In this document: positions 52,706 through 64,000 of the stretch, piece after piece
Position numbering within the stretch: position 1 is the stretch's first letter
Layout: the number at the start of each line of letters is the position of its first letter
NCBI GenBank assembly: GCA_024349245.1
Contig: JALDNG010000001.1
Span: forward strand, 632,001-696,000
DNA: 64,000 nt
DNA from: Neodontobutis hainanensis
Taxonomy: Eukaryota > Chordata > Actinopteri > Gobiiformes > Odontobutidae
Direction of reading: 5' to 3'
Made by a program: the position numbers and the translations under genes
The notes under the pieces: generated by a model
What the model saw: the letters and a program-made list of their open reading frames with translations, nothing else
What the model was told of the DNA's origin: nothing
The model's database searches: none

Positions 52706-54440
52706 GTACATGTGTCCTAAAAACACATCTGTGCACTGTGCTTTTATTGAGCTCATATTTTTATTAATCCACTAAGACTCCCAGAATGGTTGTAGAACTT
52801 GTTTGACCTTGACTGTGACAAGTATTTAGCAAAGCTTGGTAAAAACACAAAAAAACTGAAGTGGTGTAATTACACTTCTCATCAAAGACATCTCCAGATT
52901 AAATTTGAGTGAAGATGAACAGCCCTAAAATGGCTGAAATGATTGCACTGTTGCTTTTGAGTTGATCGCATCAAGGTTTCTCAACAGGAAGTGTAATTTT
53001 ACACTCTGGAAATTGCCAACTCACTACAAAGTAAATCAGCATCAGAGAGAGTTTGGACAGATTTACCGGCAGCATATGTATCTCAGCATTAAAGGAATGT
53101 TTCAATAACAAAACTGTGTGCTCTAACAGGAAATACATATTCAAATGGTTGAAATAATGCAAATATGTTTTCAGGAAGGATCATGAATATAATCAGTGCC
53201 ATCCATTACACTGAAGAGGTCCATGAAAAGCGTAAACATCCACCGCAGCACTTTAGAAACAGAATATATATATTTACAAACACAGAGTAGCACAGAGTAA
53301 CACCACATGGAAGATTCAGAGTAATACATGAATGGTTTTGGGACCTGTGCTTCTTCATCAAAGATTGTAAAACTATTTGCGTGTCGCCAATATATACCCC
53401 AGACATGGTTGTAAAAATATTAAAATATTCCATCTGCTGAAGATAAACAACACAGCAGCCAACACTTGAGCATTAACAAGTTTTATTAGAACTTCTTAAG
53501 TATCGGATTGAATGGCCTTTACTCAGATGCTCATAAAAAGTACTGCTTCTCTTGTTGCTGCGGTGGCGGTGCTTGTAGAAGGTTCTGTGCACATTTGTGT
53601 ATGGGCTATGCCTACATTGCCAATAGATTGCATTTGACCTTAATGTAGTTTTTTTGACAGATCTTGGTTTGACAGTCTTTGATGATGAAGCACGTGTTCT
53701 TTAACAGAAACCCGCTTGTAGCTTAATTACTTGTAGCTGAGTATATAGCCACTTTTACCCGTCACTAACAGCACACAGGTAGTTACATATCAGAGTGTAC
53801 ACCAGGGCTTAATGTAACTCTCTTCCATGACTGGGGGAGCCCATAAGGAGACATTAAACTGAGGCAAAAACACATCAAGGGTCTACTTAAGGTTCCTTTA
53901 ATGTTTTTCACTGGATTTTATCTTTCTGCAGCTGAACAATACCCACCACTGCTGCGTCCTTTAAGCTGTGTTTAAAATCATAGCACATACTTTTAAGAGC
54001 TTATATTGCATGCGTTATAATTGTGTCTCATTTCTCATTAAGTCAAATAGGAGGCTAATGTCTCAATCATGCAAGTTTTGGCATAAGCCTAATGGTGCGT
54101 TTAATAGCTAAACACACTTCTGTAATGATCTTGGTGCGTTGAAAGGCTGCTCCGCCCCGGAGGTTATCACTTCATTGTGGGCTTGTGCGTTGTTGTGTGT
54201 GTTTGCTTGTGTGTGTGTTTGTGTGAGTGTGTGCATATGTGTTTGGCGGACTTTGTCAAAAGCACCTCTCCAATTAAAGTGGAAATGCATGCAGTGACCT
54301 ACTCCCAAATGAGTCGCTTCTTTTTTTTCACTCAGCAGACCACATGCTACGACGCAAGGATAACAAACCTGGCTCGGCTGTGTGTTTGTGGAAATCGTCA
54401 ATTTATGCCCGACTTTATGATGAGCTCGAGCTGGCAGTGG

Positions 54441-54445
<5 letters not shown>

Positions 54446-54516
<71 letters not shown>
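54446..54516. repeat. (TG)35 microsatellite
   Basis: A perfect TG tract of 71 nt in intron 5, between GGCCTT and CTTTTGTCG. Confidence 0.97.
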
Positions 54517-54517
<1 letters not shown>

Positions 54518-56024
54518 TTTTGTCGAACTGCTTCCACTCAATGGGTTCCAGCCTTGTAACAAAACAGAGGGTTCAGGTGAGGAGTCAGAGGCGAGAGGAG
54601 GACAGTGGGAGATGTACAACAGAATTGGGAGAGGATTTTGTTTTCATCAAAAGCAAAAAAAGTCATTGCAAACAGGCCAAGCCCTATGTCACACTATTCT
54701 ACTATTTTCTTATGTAGACACTACAATATTTAGAAAGGCAAATAATGGTTTATATGTGGAATCATGTTGTTCACTTGCGATATTTGGTGAAGTTAAAACA
54801 GACTGGTACAGTTACTCTGTTAGTGCAGTTCACTTATACAGTATATATATATCTATATATATATACACCTCCATTCACACAAAGTATAGGCGTCAACACT
54901 CATTAAAAAGTGTGTCTGGGTCTGTTTCTAAACTCTGGTACGTTTTGATTAAAATTATAAGCCCATCAGAATCAGAGATCACTTTTTTGTAATGTTTCAA
55001 CCCAAAAAATTGGAAAACTAGCCCAATCGAGTGCATCAAAATGAGCGTCTTTTCAATTGTAAAGTATCTCTAAGTACTAAATATGTATCTATTTAGAATA
55101 GGTTACATCTCAAAAATTTAGCTTATATATCTTGATATGCTTTTAAAATGTGATGGGGCATTTTAATAATGGATTATACGTTATATAAAACAACCCGTCA
55201 CATTTTAACTATACTGACACCCTTTGTGGAAGACCACAGGGCTTAGCGCGGGTATTAGGACGGGGCCTGTTCTTACAAAACAAAATAAGCCATGATCAAA
55301 ACGTGAAGCAATGCCAAGAAAAAACAATGCAACGTTAACGTAACGTCCAATCAGATTGAGTCCTTATCCTCGCACCCTTAACTGACAGCCCCTTCTAGTG
55401 TGCCCCTAAGAAAGGCTAAGGCTTTTTTGTCGTTGGTTCACAGGTAAAACCCAAATGTGAATGTCTGACCAGGACCTTTTAGTAGCAAAACCAGACTAGA
55501 TGTAGCACTTTCAGCTTGTTTTCTGGTCCAATCTAGTCCATCTAATAAGCAGACTACAAATGTGAATGCATCGTAACAGATATTTACACATTATTACAAA
55601 AGTAACTGTCCAAAGCAGAATGAATGAACGAACCAATGATTGGAAGTGATTTGAGAAAGGATTTTAAAAACAGACCTAAATCAAGGCGTTACAAAGTTAA
55701 ACACCAAAGAAAAAAGAAATGAGGGGGAAAGAAGGGAAGCATGAAAAGAAGACATAAACAAGCAGAAGTTGTGGGATGCAGCGGGTAGAGGAGTGTGATG
55801 GAGGAGAAGGTGTGCATTGGTAATGCAGAGGCGGCCACTGAGCCCTGCACACTGCTCCAGAACTGTCAGTCAGCGCTGCCAGCTCCACACACACCACAAA
55901 CATCACACAGGAGGGGTTTTTAGTTTTCCTCTGAAAAACCCAAGTCCAAACTTCGAGAGAAAAGCAATTTTTCTAAAGTGTCTCTTTATGGAAATGTTGT
56001 CCTGCATTAACATGGATTTAAGTT

Positions 56025-56056
56025 TGTGTGTGTGTGTGTGTGTGTGTGCGTGTTTG

Positions 56057-56114
<58 letters not shown>

Positions 56115-56122
56115 TGTGTGTG
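56025..56122. repeat. Interrupted (TG)n microsatellite
   Basis: 98 nt of TG repeats with TGCG and TGTT interruptions in the first half and a TCTG near the end, in intron 5 upstream of exon 6a. Confidence 0.95.
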
Positions 56123-56384
56123 AGGAGGGGAAGGATTTACAATGTGTTTGACGGTTAATGCCAGAACAAATGAGTGTTGTTGCTGAAGGTTTGTTCTAGG
56201 TTTAAAGCGGTGTTGTGGTGTGTATTTTATGCCCCATGTCTCCCAGTCCGCCCAGTTTGCCTTTTAGTGCTTGCCTCATGGAAATACTGTATGTTCAAAA
56301 CTATATGTTCATATGTGCACTGTAGAAATACCACGTTTTATCATTGCATGTGTGTTTAAGTAAAAGTCCTGCTTGTGCTCTCAG

Positions 56385-56486
56385 GTAAAGGATGTGATGA
56401 AAGATGTGATGGCGGGCCTACAGCAGACCAACAGTGAGAAGATTCTGCTGAGTTGGGTTCGTCAGAACACGCGCCAGTACCCTCAG
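56385..56486 (+). CDS. dmd: Dystrophin exon 6, first half (exon 6a; start of CH2)
   Basis: A 102-bp, phase 0-0 exon of 34 codons: VKDVMKDVMAGLQQTNSEKI then LLSWVRQNTRQYPQ. It aligns with the start of human DMD exon 6 (VKNVMKNIMAGLQQTNSEKI). MAGLQQ and the YPQ end agree with dystrophin, while KDVMKDVM is also seen in utrophin. The acceptor is GTGCTCTCAG|GTAAAG. The exon ends CAG|GTCTGT, a weak donor, because reading on meets stop codons while the conserved continuation VNVVNF lies 860 bp downstream. In human DMD the same coding block is a single exon of 173 bp, so this half-exon results from an additional intron. The segment links CH1 to CH2 and starts the second calponin-homology domain. Confidence 0.95.
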
Positions 56487-57346
56487 GTCTGTTCCCTCTG
56501 CTGCACATTCACTTTTATCCACAAGCCACGGCTGACACATCGGACTCACTGACTCTGTGCTTCGACAGCAGTCTCACTTTCACCCACCCCCAAATTTTTT
56601 TCTTCCTTTGCACCAATTCCACTATTGCCTGGATGTAGTCTAAATAAAACCCCTTTCCTGGCATATGCAAATGCTCTGTGCGGTGACATGATGCTGACAT
56701 TCATGACGGCTGACTGTAAATGTAGTCGTGCCACTTCGTCACTTGTCAGGACGCTCGGAGTGAGAAGTGTGTGGGAGGAAAGTGAGCTGCTGCTGTGGAA
56801 ACACCTCAGACCTTGTTAGCCACCGCGCCACAACAAGAGGCAGAAGTGTGCTGCTACAGGGCAAGATCGGCTTCAGAGAAGAGCTTTTTCAGTTTAGCCT
56901 TTACAGGCACTGACAGGAAAGGTGTATATTTGCAGAAATATTTATCTCTCACTTTAAAATAAACAGAGAGATTTTGTTTAGCTTAGTGTGGAAGATGAGT
57001 CACTGAATTCTCCTTTTATAAAGCATTGAGAACATAGTAATGCAACCACTCACATATTCCAGTAATTAGCAAAGCATTAATCAGGTAATAGCTTGATGAG
57101 TATATCTGGATATCTGAGTATATCAGCCCATGAGTCATCTGATAGGAAGTTAAACACATTATAATTAGTTACAGAGTACTAAAATTTGAATCAATTATTA
57201 CAATCAAACATTAGTAGAAAAATACTTCAGTGTGAGAGAAAGAATATGTGCCCGATCAGGTGAATTCAAGCAAAAATAGAGTCCACCGCTGAGGCAACAG
57301 GGTTTGGACTGTGGCTTTGTGTAATATATATTATGCGTGTCCCCAG
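56487..57346. other. Extra intron splitting exon 6
   Basis: An 860-bp, phase-0 intron from GTCTGT to GCGTGTCCCCAG inside the coding block that is one 173-bp exon in human DMD. AT-rich. It contains no recognisable transposon, terminal inverted repeats or duplicated flanks that would explain its origin. Confidence 0.85.
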
Positions 57347-57417
57347 GTCAATGTGGTTAACTTCTCCAGCAGCTGGAATGATGGATTGGCCTTCAACGCA
57401 CTCATCCACAGCCACAG
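57347..57417 (+). CDS. dmd: Dystrophin exon 6, second half (exon 6b; CH2 core)
   Basis: 71 bp reading VNVVNFSSSWNDGLAFNALI then HSH and the first two bases (AG) of the next arginine codon. The CH2 hallmark WxDGLAxNALIHSHR matches dystrophin, whereas human utrophin has NAVLHRHK at this place. The acceptor is CGTGTCCCCAG and the donor ACAG|GTAACA. 102 + 71 equals 173 bp, exactly the human exon 6 length, and the exon ends in the same phase as human exon 6. It carries the conserved core helix of the second calponin-homology domain. Confidence 0.95.
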
Positions 57418-57879
57418 GTAACAGCTGATGGTCAGAGATGCCCCTAGACTGACCATATTCTTTTAAAAGTCTGTTAAGGACAGGAATGAGGTATTTAACT
57501 GTATGCGTTCACTCAGATCTTTCACAAATTCAAAGTCCTATGATTAGTTGTGAAATTTCACAGCACTGCATATGACGACATGGGTGCTGACTTAACGTGC
57601 TTCCAAATATAACTCTCACTGCATCAGCTGAAGCGAGTTAATTAGCGCGATTCAACTTTGGAGAAGATTAATCTATAGGCAGTGTAATAACAAAACATAA
57701 AACAGTTTTATTGCCACGCGGTCAGCAGCTTTCACTTCAGAGAATACACTTTTAGATTCTGCATACAGTGAAGAAAATGATTGGCCAGAGACATGGAAAT
57801 ACTATTCTCCGTAGTTTAGGCACATTAGAATGCAGAAGCAGCAGGGAGGTTTTTAACATGTGGTGATTTACCCGCACAG
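57418..57879. other. Intron 6
   Basis: A 462-bp intron with GTAACA donor and TTTACCCGCACAG acceptor. No repeat or gene recognised. Confidence 0.9.
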
Positions 57880-57998
57880 ACCGGAGCTTTTTGATTGGAG
57901 CTTGGTGGAGAAGAAGACGTCGGCGATTGACCGACTGGAACACGCTTTTAATAAGGCCGAGCAACACCTGGGGATAGAGAGACTGCTGGACCCTGAGG
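57880..57998 (+). CDS. dmd: Dystrophin exon 7 (end of CH2), with GC donor
   Basis: 119 bp, the same as human DMD exon 7. It is one base completing arginine, 39 codons (PELFDWSLVEKKTSAIDRLE then HAFNKAEQHLGIERLLDPE), and the first base G of the next codon. RPxLFDW and RLEHAF...LGIExLLDPE are the CH2 C-terminal blocks; LFDW agrees with dystrophin (utrophin LFSW). The exon end is set by homology: after GAG G the sequence is GCGAGT, a GC-type donor, and no GT donor lies at the homologous position. Reading through instead would run into the CA repeat (THTHTH), which is not credible as protein. The next coding exon (starting near PDKK) was not found in the remaining 6 kb. Confidence 0.93.
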
Positions 57999-58004
57999 GC
58001 GAGT
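57995..58004 (+). promoter_or_regulatory. Non-canonical GC 5' splice site of exon 7
   Basis: GAGG|GCGAGT has the usual donor context (AG/G before, RAGT after) with C instead of T at position +2. GC-AG introns are a known minority class spliced by the major spliceosome. Here the site is followed after 8 nt by a long CA repeat. Confidence 0.8.
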
Positions 58005-58005
58005 A

Positions 58006-58176
<171 letters not shown>

Positions 58177-60739
58177 GGCAACGACCATCATATTTCACGC
58201 TTTCCAATCATCCGGCTTAATTCTCCCAATTGAACATGATGTGTCCTGCTGTGATTGGGTGTTACCACGGTGATAACTGTGGCCACCTTGCCAGAAGGAC
58301 TTGATCAGTGATGTGCAAATTTTAGGAAAACACTCAGGTTGGCAGGAATGTCCTCACTTGCCACTCCAGTCGGCAAATACGGTCCTTTTGCAAGTGTGTT
58401 AAGTCGCTCAGAATGTAAAAAGCAGTCTGCCAGTGTACTGCTCTGTAACCACTAATTGACTTAATACAATAAGGATTTTGCCACAGAAATTTATAATGAA
58501 TGGTCAAATCTGATATGAATGAGCATTTTACATACAGTTGCGTTGTGCTATTTTTGATAGCAAGTGGAAAATTGCTCATTAATGTGGGTACCTATGGTAG
58601 CCCTGTAGGGACATTCTGTTGTCTATGAACAAACCAAAATAAAATAAAATAGATCAATTTCACTTATAAAAGCAAAAAACAAAACGTTTATTTTGGACAC
58701 TTACATTAATGTACTAAGCCTTCATCAAAATTATGTGTTAAAAAATAAAATGAGTGTGCTTCTCCTCCAACAGTGCTCAGTTTGTCTGCTCTGGTTAAGT
58801 TGCAGGAATCTTGCCACTTGCCACAAATTGCAGCCGTGCAGATACACAAATATTTTTAGCTTTTCATTCTTTTTCTGTCATCGCAAAGACCAACTGAATA
58901 AAGAAAAATCTGTTAACGTGAGCGCCCAACTGTGATCGAGTCATTTCTGCAGTCAACAGATCACCGCCTCATTAATTGCACTTCTCTAATGCTCTGAAAC
59001 TTGAATAAATCACACGTTTGACAGCATCGGTTGTAACTGTATCTTGCGCTCTCAGTCAGGGGCATCCATCACTGCCAGTGCGGCTGCTGACCTGAGAGCA
59101 GCTCACAGACTCTTAATAGAAACTGTCAGGACGGAATAAAGTCGGTAAAGCCGACCCGGGTCAAAGTTTTTAGCAGCGCTGTCATTGGTTGGCGGCTCTT
59201 TGTGATAAATGGATGGTGATTTTATTTTGCAAATGCTGGCTTAGATTTACAATTGTGGTTAAAAAAAAAAAAAAAAAAATGAATATAGATGAATGTGCGT
59301 GCAATAAAAATGGGCCGTTTTGATGAAAGTCAAGCTGCTGATAAATATGAATGGACCAGAATAATGTGTTCTATTGGCCAAAGAGGGTAAGCAGACCTCT
59401 GTTTCTAATGATTTTCTTTTTTTATTATTAAAAAAGATGCAAGGCAAATGATAACAGACAATAAGTGTGTGCTGTCAGTGAGTTGGAAGAGAACACGAGC
59501 GAGAATACAAACATCAAGGCGACACCGGTTTAACTCCAAGTTAAGTAATTGAAATTATTTGGAAATACCATTGCTTTTGTTGTCAATGTGAGCTCGTAAC
59601 TTTTTTGTTGACATTGCTTGTAGAACGGTCTATTGTATGATGTGGAAATTGAGCCGTGTTTTCTATAACCCCCCCCCCCTCTTCCCTCCTCTGGTGTGCG
59701 TGTTTGTGTTCAAGCGTGGAGCAGCGTTGTAATCCCTTCGCAGCTCGCCTAAGCCTCGCAAAAGACACATTGCCGCAGATGAATTTCCATTGATCTTACA
59801 GTAAACAATCACTATTTGGGAGCAAGTGGGGTGAAGGATGTGTTGTTATGGTTTGAGTTGTTGCATTTTTACAGAGTTAACGCTTTTTTTTACATGTGCA
59901 ACCTAAAGATCAGCAAAGAGGAGTTGAGAGGATTAGGGAAGTTGGACACCTGTTTGAAGCTGTTTGAAACCGTCAGTCTGTGTTGTTAGTTTGTTAAACC
60001 AGGGTTTTTTTTGTTTTTGTTTTTTATGTAATGGGGTATTCCTCTGATGTTCTTTTGCTTAATGACTTGTTAGCCTGAGCACTTAAAGAGATTACTCTTC
60101 AAAGCTATAAACAAATCACACTGAATTGTTACAAACCCATTCAAACGTCCATTACTATAAATGCCTTTGACAGGCTCTCATTCCGAGGAATAGATTTCAC
60201 ATTTGATCTTTCCTTTCTCCATTTCAATTAGCGAGGGAGAAAAATTGTTGTCTATTCATCTCACTAGTGTCCACTTTTTACAAAAATCTATTCTTGCTTT
60301 GTTTCTTTGCCATTGTCTTGTATCAAAGCCGACATCCAGCTGCTTCCTTGTCTCTTTTTTTTTTATATTTCTTGGCTGAATATTCTTTATCCAGGTGTTG
60401 TGCCACAGAACTCCCTCTGCAAAGTTTATCCTAATGCTGCTCTTGGGGAATTGCTGAGTGGAATAATTTTGTTTAGTTTGTTTTGTATGAGGCTTCTCCA
60501 TCATAAACCGAAGATCAGTGTCAAATATTTTCCGGGGAGTAATTTTTGAAGCTATTTTAATCCACTCTAATGACATTTCCACTGTGAATATTTACAGAGA
60601 GAGATGTAATCACTGCAAGGCACACACTTATACACACTTGCATTATTCCAAATAGCCATAAACGGTGTGTGCACATTCAGACGCTATACAAGAAAACAGA
60701 GTTCAAGTTTAGGGTAAACATAAGCTCCAGTTTAATGGG

Positions 60740-60835
60740 GGCTCTCCATAGTCCAACAAATATCTGTAAAAACACTAATATGTTCCAGTTTGATGCAACC
60801 CTTATCCCCAGTGTCCCAATTTGGATTCCAATGCA
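60740..60835. repeat. Second copy of the dispersed repeat seen at 29765-29905
   Basis: Shares ATATCTGTAAAAACACTAAT and GTTCCAGTTT followed by a CCCCAGTGTCCCAA-type segment with the earlier copy, at roughly 85 percent over the best 30 bases by eye. Boundaries are not defined. Confidence 0.45.
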
Positions 60836-60914
60836 ATAAAATAAAGTATTTTATATTTTTCATCCTTTTTGCAACACAGATAATATTAATTATCAAGTTA
60901 AATATAGGCCAATG

Positions 60915-61503
60915 TACGGTGGCCGAGACAGCTCAACACGCTGCAAATGAAGAAAGCACCAGCAAATAAAGAAAACATCTTCATTAGTTTGACAACACGC
61001 GTGCTGCAAAAGTTCACAACACATACAAATACAAACACGTGTTGCAAATTCAAAAACGCGCTGCAAATTAGACAGACATCAACGGAAATGTTTTAAGGTA
61101 ACTCCTTTGAGTGACGAACAATATATTTAGGCCAACAATATCCAAACGACTAAGCAATTATACGATCATGATATAAAAGTAAAAAAAAAAACTCACCTTT
61201 CAGGTCAGTGACAACAACACTGGCGACAGGCGAGTAAACAATAAGCAGGTCCCAGTAGGGGTTCGTCACTCAAAGGAGTTGCCTTAAAACATTTCTGTTG
61301 TGGTCTGTCTTATTTGTAACGCGTTTTTGAATTTGTATGTGTTGTGAGGATTTGCAGCGCGTTTTTGAATTTGCAGCACGTTTTTGTATTTGCATGTGTT
61401 GTGAACTTTTGCAGCGCGCGTGTTGTCAAACTGATGAAGATGTTTTCTTTATTTGCTGGTGCTTTCTTCATTTGCAGCGTGTTGAGCTGTCTCGGCCACC
61501 GTA
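60915..61503. mobile_element. Foldback-type non-autonomous DNA element with long inverted arms
   Basis: The left arm 60915-61119 (205 bp) and right arm 61261-61503 (243 bp) are inverted copies; only one mismatch is seen in the outer 85 bp or so. The arms start TACGGTGGCCGAGACAGCTC and end in its complement. The direct repeat CCAATG flanks the element (60909-60914 and 61504-61509), consistent with a 6-bp target-site duplication. The right arm has a 38-bp extra unit (a duplication of the ACAACACATACAAAT...CAAAAACGCG motif). CTGCAAAT-type octamers recur along both arms and may be transposase-binding repeats. The 141-bp centre has no open frame of note. No transposase is encoded. The superfamily could not be assigned. 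Confidence 0.85.
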
Positions 61504-64000
61504 CCAATGTTTTATTTTAATGATTCTATAAATATACTTTTTTTTATAATATAATATGCTTATTTTTTCCTTTTCTTGAAAAAAGTGAAAAGTTCAAAGC
61601 CAGAATGGCATATTAAAAATTATTAAATTTTTATTTTTTTTTTATTTAGGCTTTCAATCACCCTCAGATTAAAACATACACGTTACGCCAAATTATAAAT
61701 AAAAATAAAAACATCTGCATTTAAATGTCGTAATTACCTGAAAACAATTATAGCATTGATCAAAACACACTTTTTTTAATTGAAAGTATGCTGCATAATA
61801 AGCCTCACTGTCAGAAATTATATTTATCAAGTTGATATAACAAATGTGTCCTCATCACCTAAATACATTAGTTAAGTTCCTTCACTAGGATGCTATCATT
61901 TGATTTTTTTATTAAGTTTATTACCCTACTTTTGGTGTTCTTTTACATTTTCATTTTTGTCCAAATGTGATCGTTACAACACTCTTGGTGGGTTGTCCTG
62001 TGTTACCTTGCTAAATTGGTACTACTGGATTAAAAATGAAATATAAATAAAATTACAAATAAAAGGTATCTCACATAATTAGACAGCTGCTTCTCTAAGT
62101 ATTCCATTAGCATTATGATTATGTATAGCTGACATAACCTGTTAGCCTGCTAAGAAGCTTGGTAAGTAGTTTATTATCATAGAAAACACGGCTATTTGGA
62201 CGACTTTTGCAGTTGTATTAGAAGGCTACACTTTTATTGATCAGAACCGAATATTTCTTCTGTTTGGGTCAGCCATGGTTCCAGCAATACAGCGCTTTTA
62301 CAGTTCTGGATTAAGAAACCCAACATGGCGCTACAGAAATGCTAGCCTTGTTAGCCTCAATGCAACACAGTATACAGATGAGTGCCATAATGTGATTGTC
62401 ATATACATCTCCCAAATACAACTCCCAATGTGACATCACTCTCAAACACCGGCAAACTTCCACAGATGCTCATAATTATTCATGTACATGTCACAGAACT
62501 GTGCTAAAAGGATTAAAATGGAGATTGGAAAAGCAAGTGGTGAGAGCCAGCGAGGCCTGTGTCCACACGTGGACACACTTTTGCAGATGGGGGACATTAT
62601 TTATAGAGCAGTTTGTCTTCTTCAGACAAACAATAACCCCCTTGGATTCTCACCCGTCTGTGATGCTGATAAATCCAGCCCCGAAAAAGAAAAGAAGAAA
62701 GTCTTTCTTTATCTATCTGTCTTGCCTTTGCAAACACTATATCTTCTTTGGCACTCGGTAAACATGTACATAGACATCTCTGTTCTGTTGTCCAAGGCTG
62801 TTTTTCTTCCACTCTTCCTCCTCCTCAGTGGGCTGTTCATTATTCCCACTGTCACACGCTGCTATCCATTACGCCGCTCCCCACATCAGTCTCTTCAATG
62901 CGAACTGTGAGTTCATTAGTGTTTTTGTTACTGTCTGCCTGTCTTGACCGTATTTCTCTTCCCCTTTCTATCTGATTCTACGCTGGTCTTCATTTATCTG
63001 CAGCGTCTCAGTCCCGCTGTGATCCGTCTCTATTAGTTTTGCCCTGAGCCGTCTGGCCAGGCCATAGTTCACCTTTACTAAAAATGCAGCACTCTTCTGT
63101 CTCTTCCCACCTGTTAGGAAACTCAACTAGGTCTTAATTTAGTCATGTATTCAGGGCTGACGGTTGACTGGCAGACACTGATGCTGTGGGAAATAAAGCC
63201 GTAATATAAACAGCGGCCTCCGGTTATTCATGAGCACAATGAAAAATCACTCGGATCTGTTTGTTGAAGTGAAAAACAATGTCTGCCTTTCGCTTTGCAG
63301 CCTCGGAGATACTACTTAAATGCCCTTCACACACTGTTGCTCCTAAATTCATGCCGAATACGTGCTTATCTCAGAATACACAAGTTTATTTTAGATTCAT
63401 GAGGAGGGATTGTGGCATTAACTGTCTGTTGCTCTGCTGACCAGATGTTGGCACTGACCAGCACTCTTGCCAATTGAAAAAAGAAAACACTGTTATATTG
63501 TCAAAATTTGATTCAGACTCTTGGACAGTGGGAGCATTGTTAATTGCGATGGGCGTTTAGGCAAATATGACGTCCACTGATGACACTGGCAATATTCACC
63601 TGCTTTAGGATTTCAGTGGAAGACCCATGATTGAATTTGAGTAAATTTTGAAAAGAAAATTCATGTTTTAACTGGAAACTAATGGATGTGACTTGGCCAA
63701 AACTTTTTAATAATAATATTATAAGAACATCATTGAGTGTGCGCTCTTGGATGTTGATAATCTTCTCGTGACTTTTTCTTGATAGTTTGGTGCATTTATC
63801 CACAGACGTTTGTACTTCACGTCCTCATTGCTTCAGTCACAGTGAAGTATAAATGTAAGAGCATGAGCTGTGGTGCATTCTACAATTTCACGATTTGATT
63901 TGATAATTTGGTCAACTGTGGTCCTACCAACTATCCATTTTAGAATACACCTACACAAATATGGACAAACACAGTTGCAGTCCCACTTTGTCAAAACTAA

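Larger units (their letters stand above)
52706..56384. other. Intron 5 with two long TG microsatellites
   Basis: A 3,679-bp intron, phase 0, from GTACAT to GCTTGTGCTCTCAG. It holds a (TG) tract of 71 nt at 54446-54516, an interrupted one at 56025-56122 that ends 262 nt before exon 6a, and an imperfect TG/TTTG patch at 54192-54242. The 271-codon open frame across 54177-54992 is a by-product of these tracts and has no recognisable domain. Confidence 0.85.
58175..64000. other. Start of intron 7, no further exon found
   Basis: About 5.8 kb without a recognisable dystrophin exon 8 or other gene. It contains the inverted-repeat element at 60915-61503 and a dispersed repeat scrap at 60740-60835. 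The open frames near 62396-62910 (121 and 142 codons) overlap each other in different phases and have no domain. Confidence 0.7.

Noticed and set aside
54177..54992. Longest open frame in the window (271 codons)
   Set aside because: It runs through a TG repeat (poly-CV) and flanking intron 5 sequence, has no domain, and lies between well-defined exons 5 and 6a.
62396..62910. Possible dystrophin exon 8, because a KKK-VFLYLS stretch loosely recalls PDKKSI-MY-TSLF
   Set aside because: Residues do not align beyond a lysine run, there is no acceptor in the right phase, and the following residues do not match VLPQ.

Overview
The window is vertebrate nuclear DNA, almost certainly from a ray-finned (teleost) fish. 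It carries one recognisable protein-coding gene on the + strand as short exons split by GT-AG introns. The rest is AT-rich non-coding DNA with long TG/CA microsatellites and decayed retrotransposons and SINEs of the kind common in teleosts. No bacterial-type genes, tRNA or rRNA genes, or CRISPR arrays were seen. Nearly all of the longer open reading frames are chance ORFs, microsatellite translations or retroelement fragments.

The gene is dystrophin (dmd) or, less likely, its paralogue utrophin. Seven coding exons lie between 39682 and 57998. Together they encode almost the whole N-terminal actin-binding domain: CH1 in exons 2-5 and CH2 in exons 6a, 6b and 7. Exon sizes (62, 93, 81, 93, 102+71, 119 bp) match the human DMD series 62, 93, 78, 93, 173, 119, with two informative differences. 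The 173-bp exon 6 is split by an 860-bp phase-0 intron, and exon 4 is one codon longer. Exon 1 with its promoter, and exon 8 onward, were not found in the window.

Layout: 1-2395 holds two degraded non-LTR retrotransposon 3' ends in tandem. 2396-13650 is non-coding. 13650-17215 is a retroelement cluster: two LINE fragments tail-to-tail, then a tRNA-like SINE with a second SINE nested in it. 17216-39681 is non-coding (intron 1 or 5' flank) with further LINE/SINE copies, a long TG tract and a 31-bp minisatellite. 39682-57998 is the dystrophin actin-binding-domain region. 57999-64000 is the start of the next intron and contains a 589-bp foldback-type element with long inverted arms.

The most unusual features are at the splice sites. 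Exon 4 sits directly behind a 106-nt TG repeat and starts with a donor-like GTAAGG. Exon 7 ends at a non-canonical GC donor, 8 nt before a 168-nt CA repeat. The extra intron in exon 6 lies at a CAG|GT proto-splice site and has a weak donor. Together these suggest that splicing of the actin-binding domain could depend on repeat length and regulatory proteins in this species. That is inference and needs RNA data.
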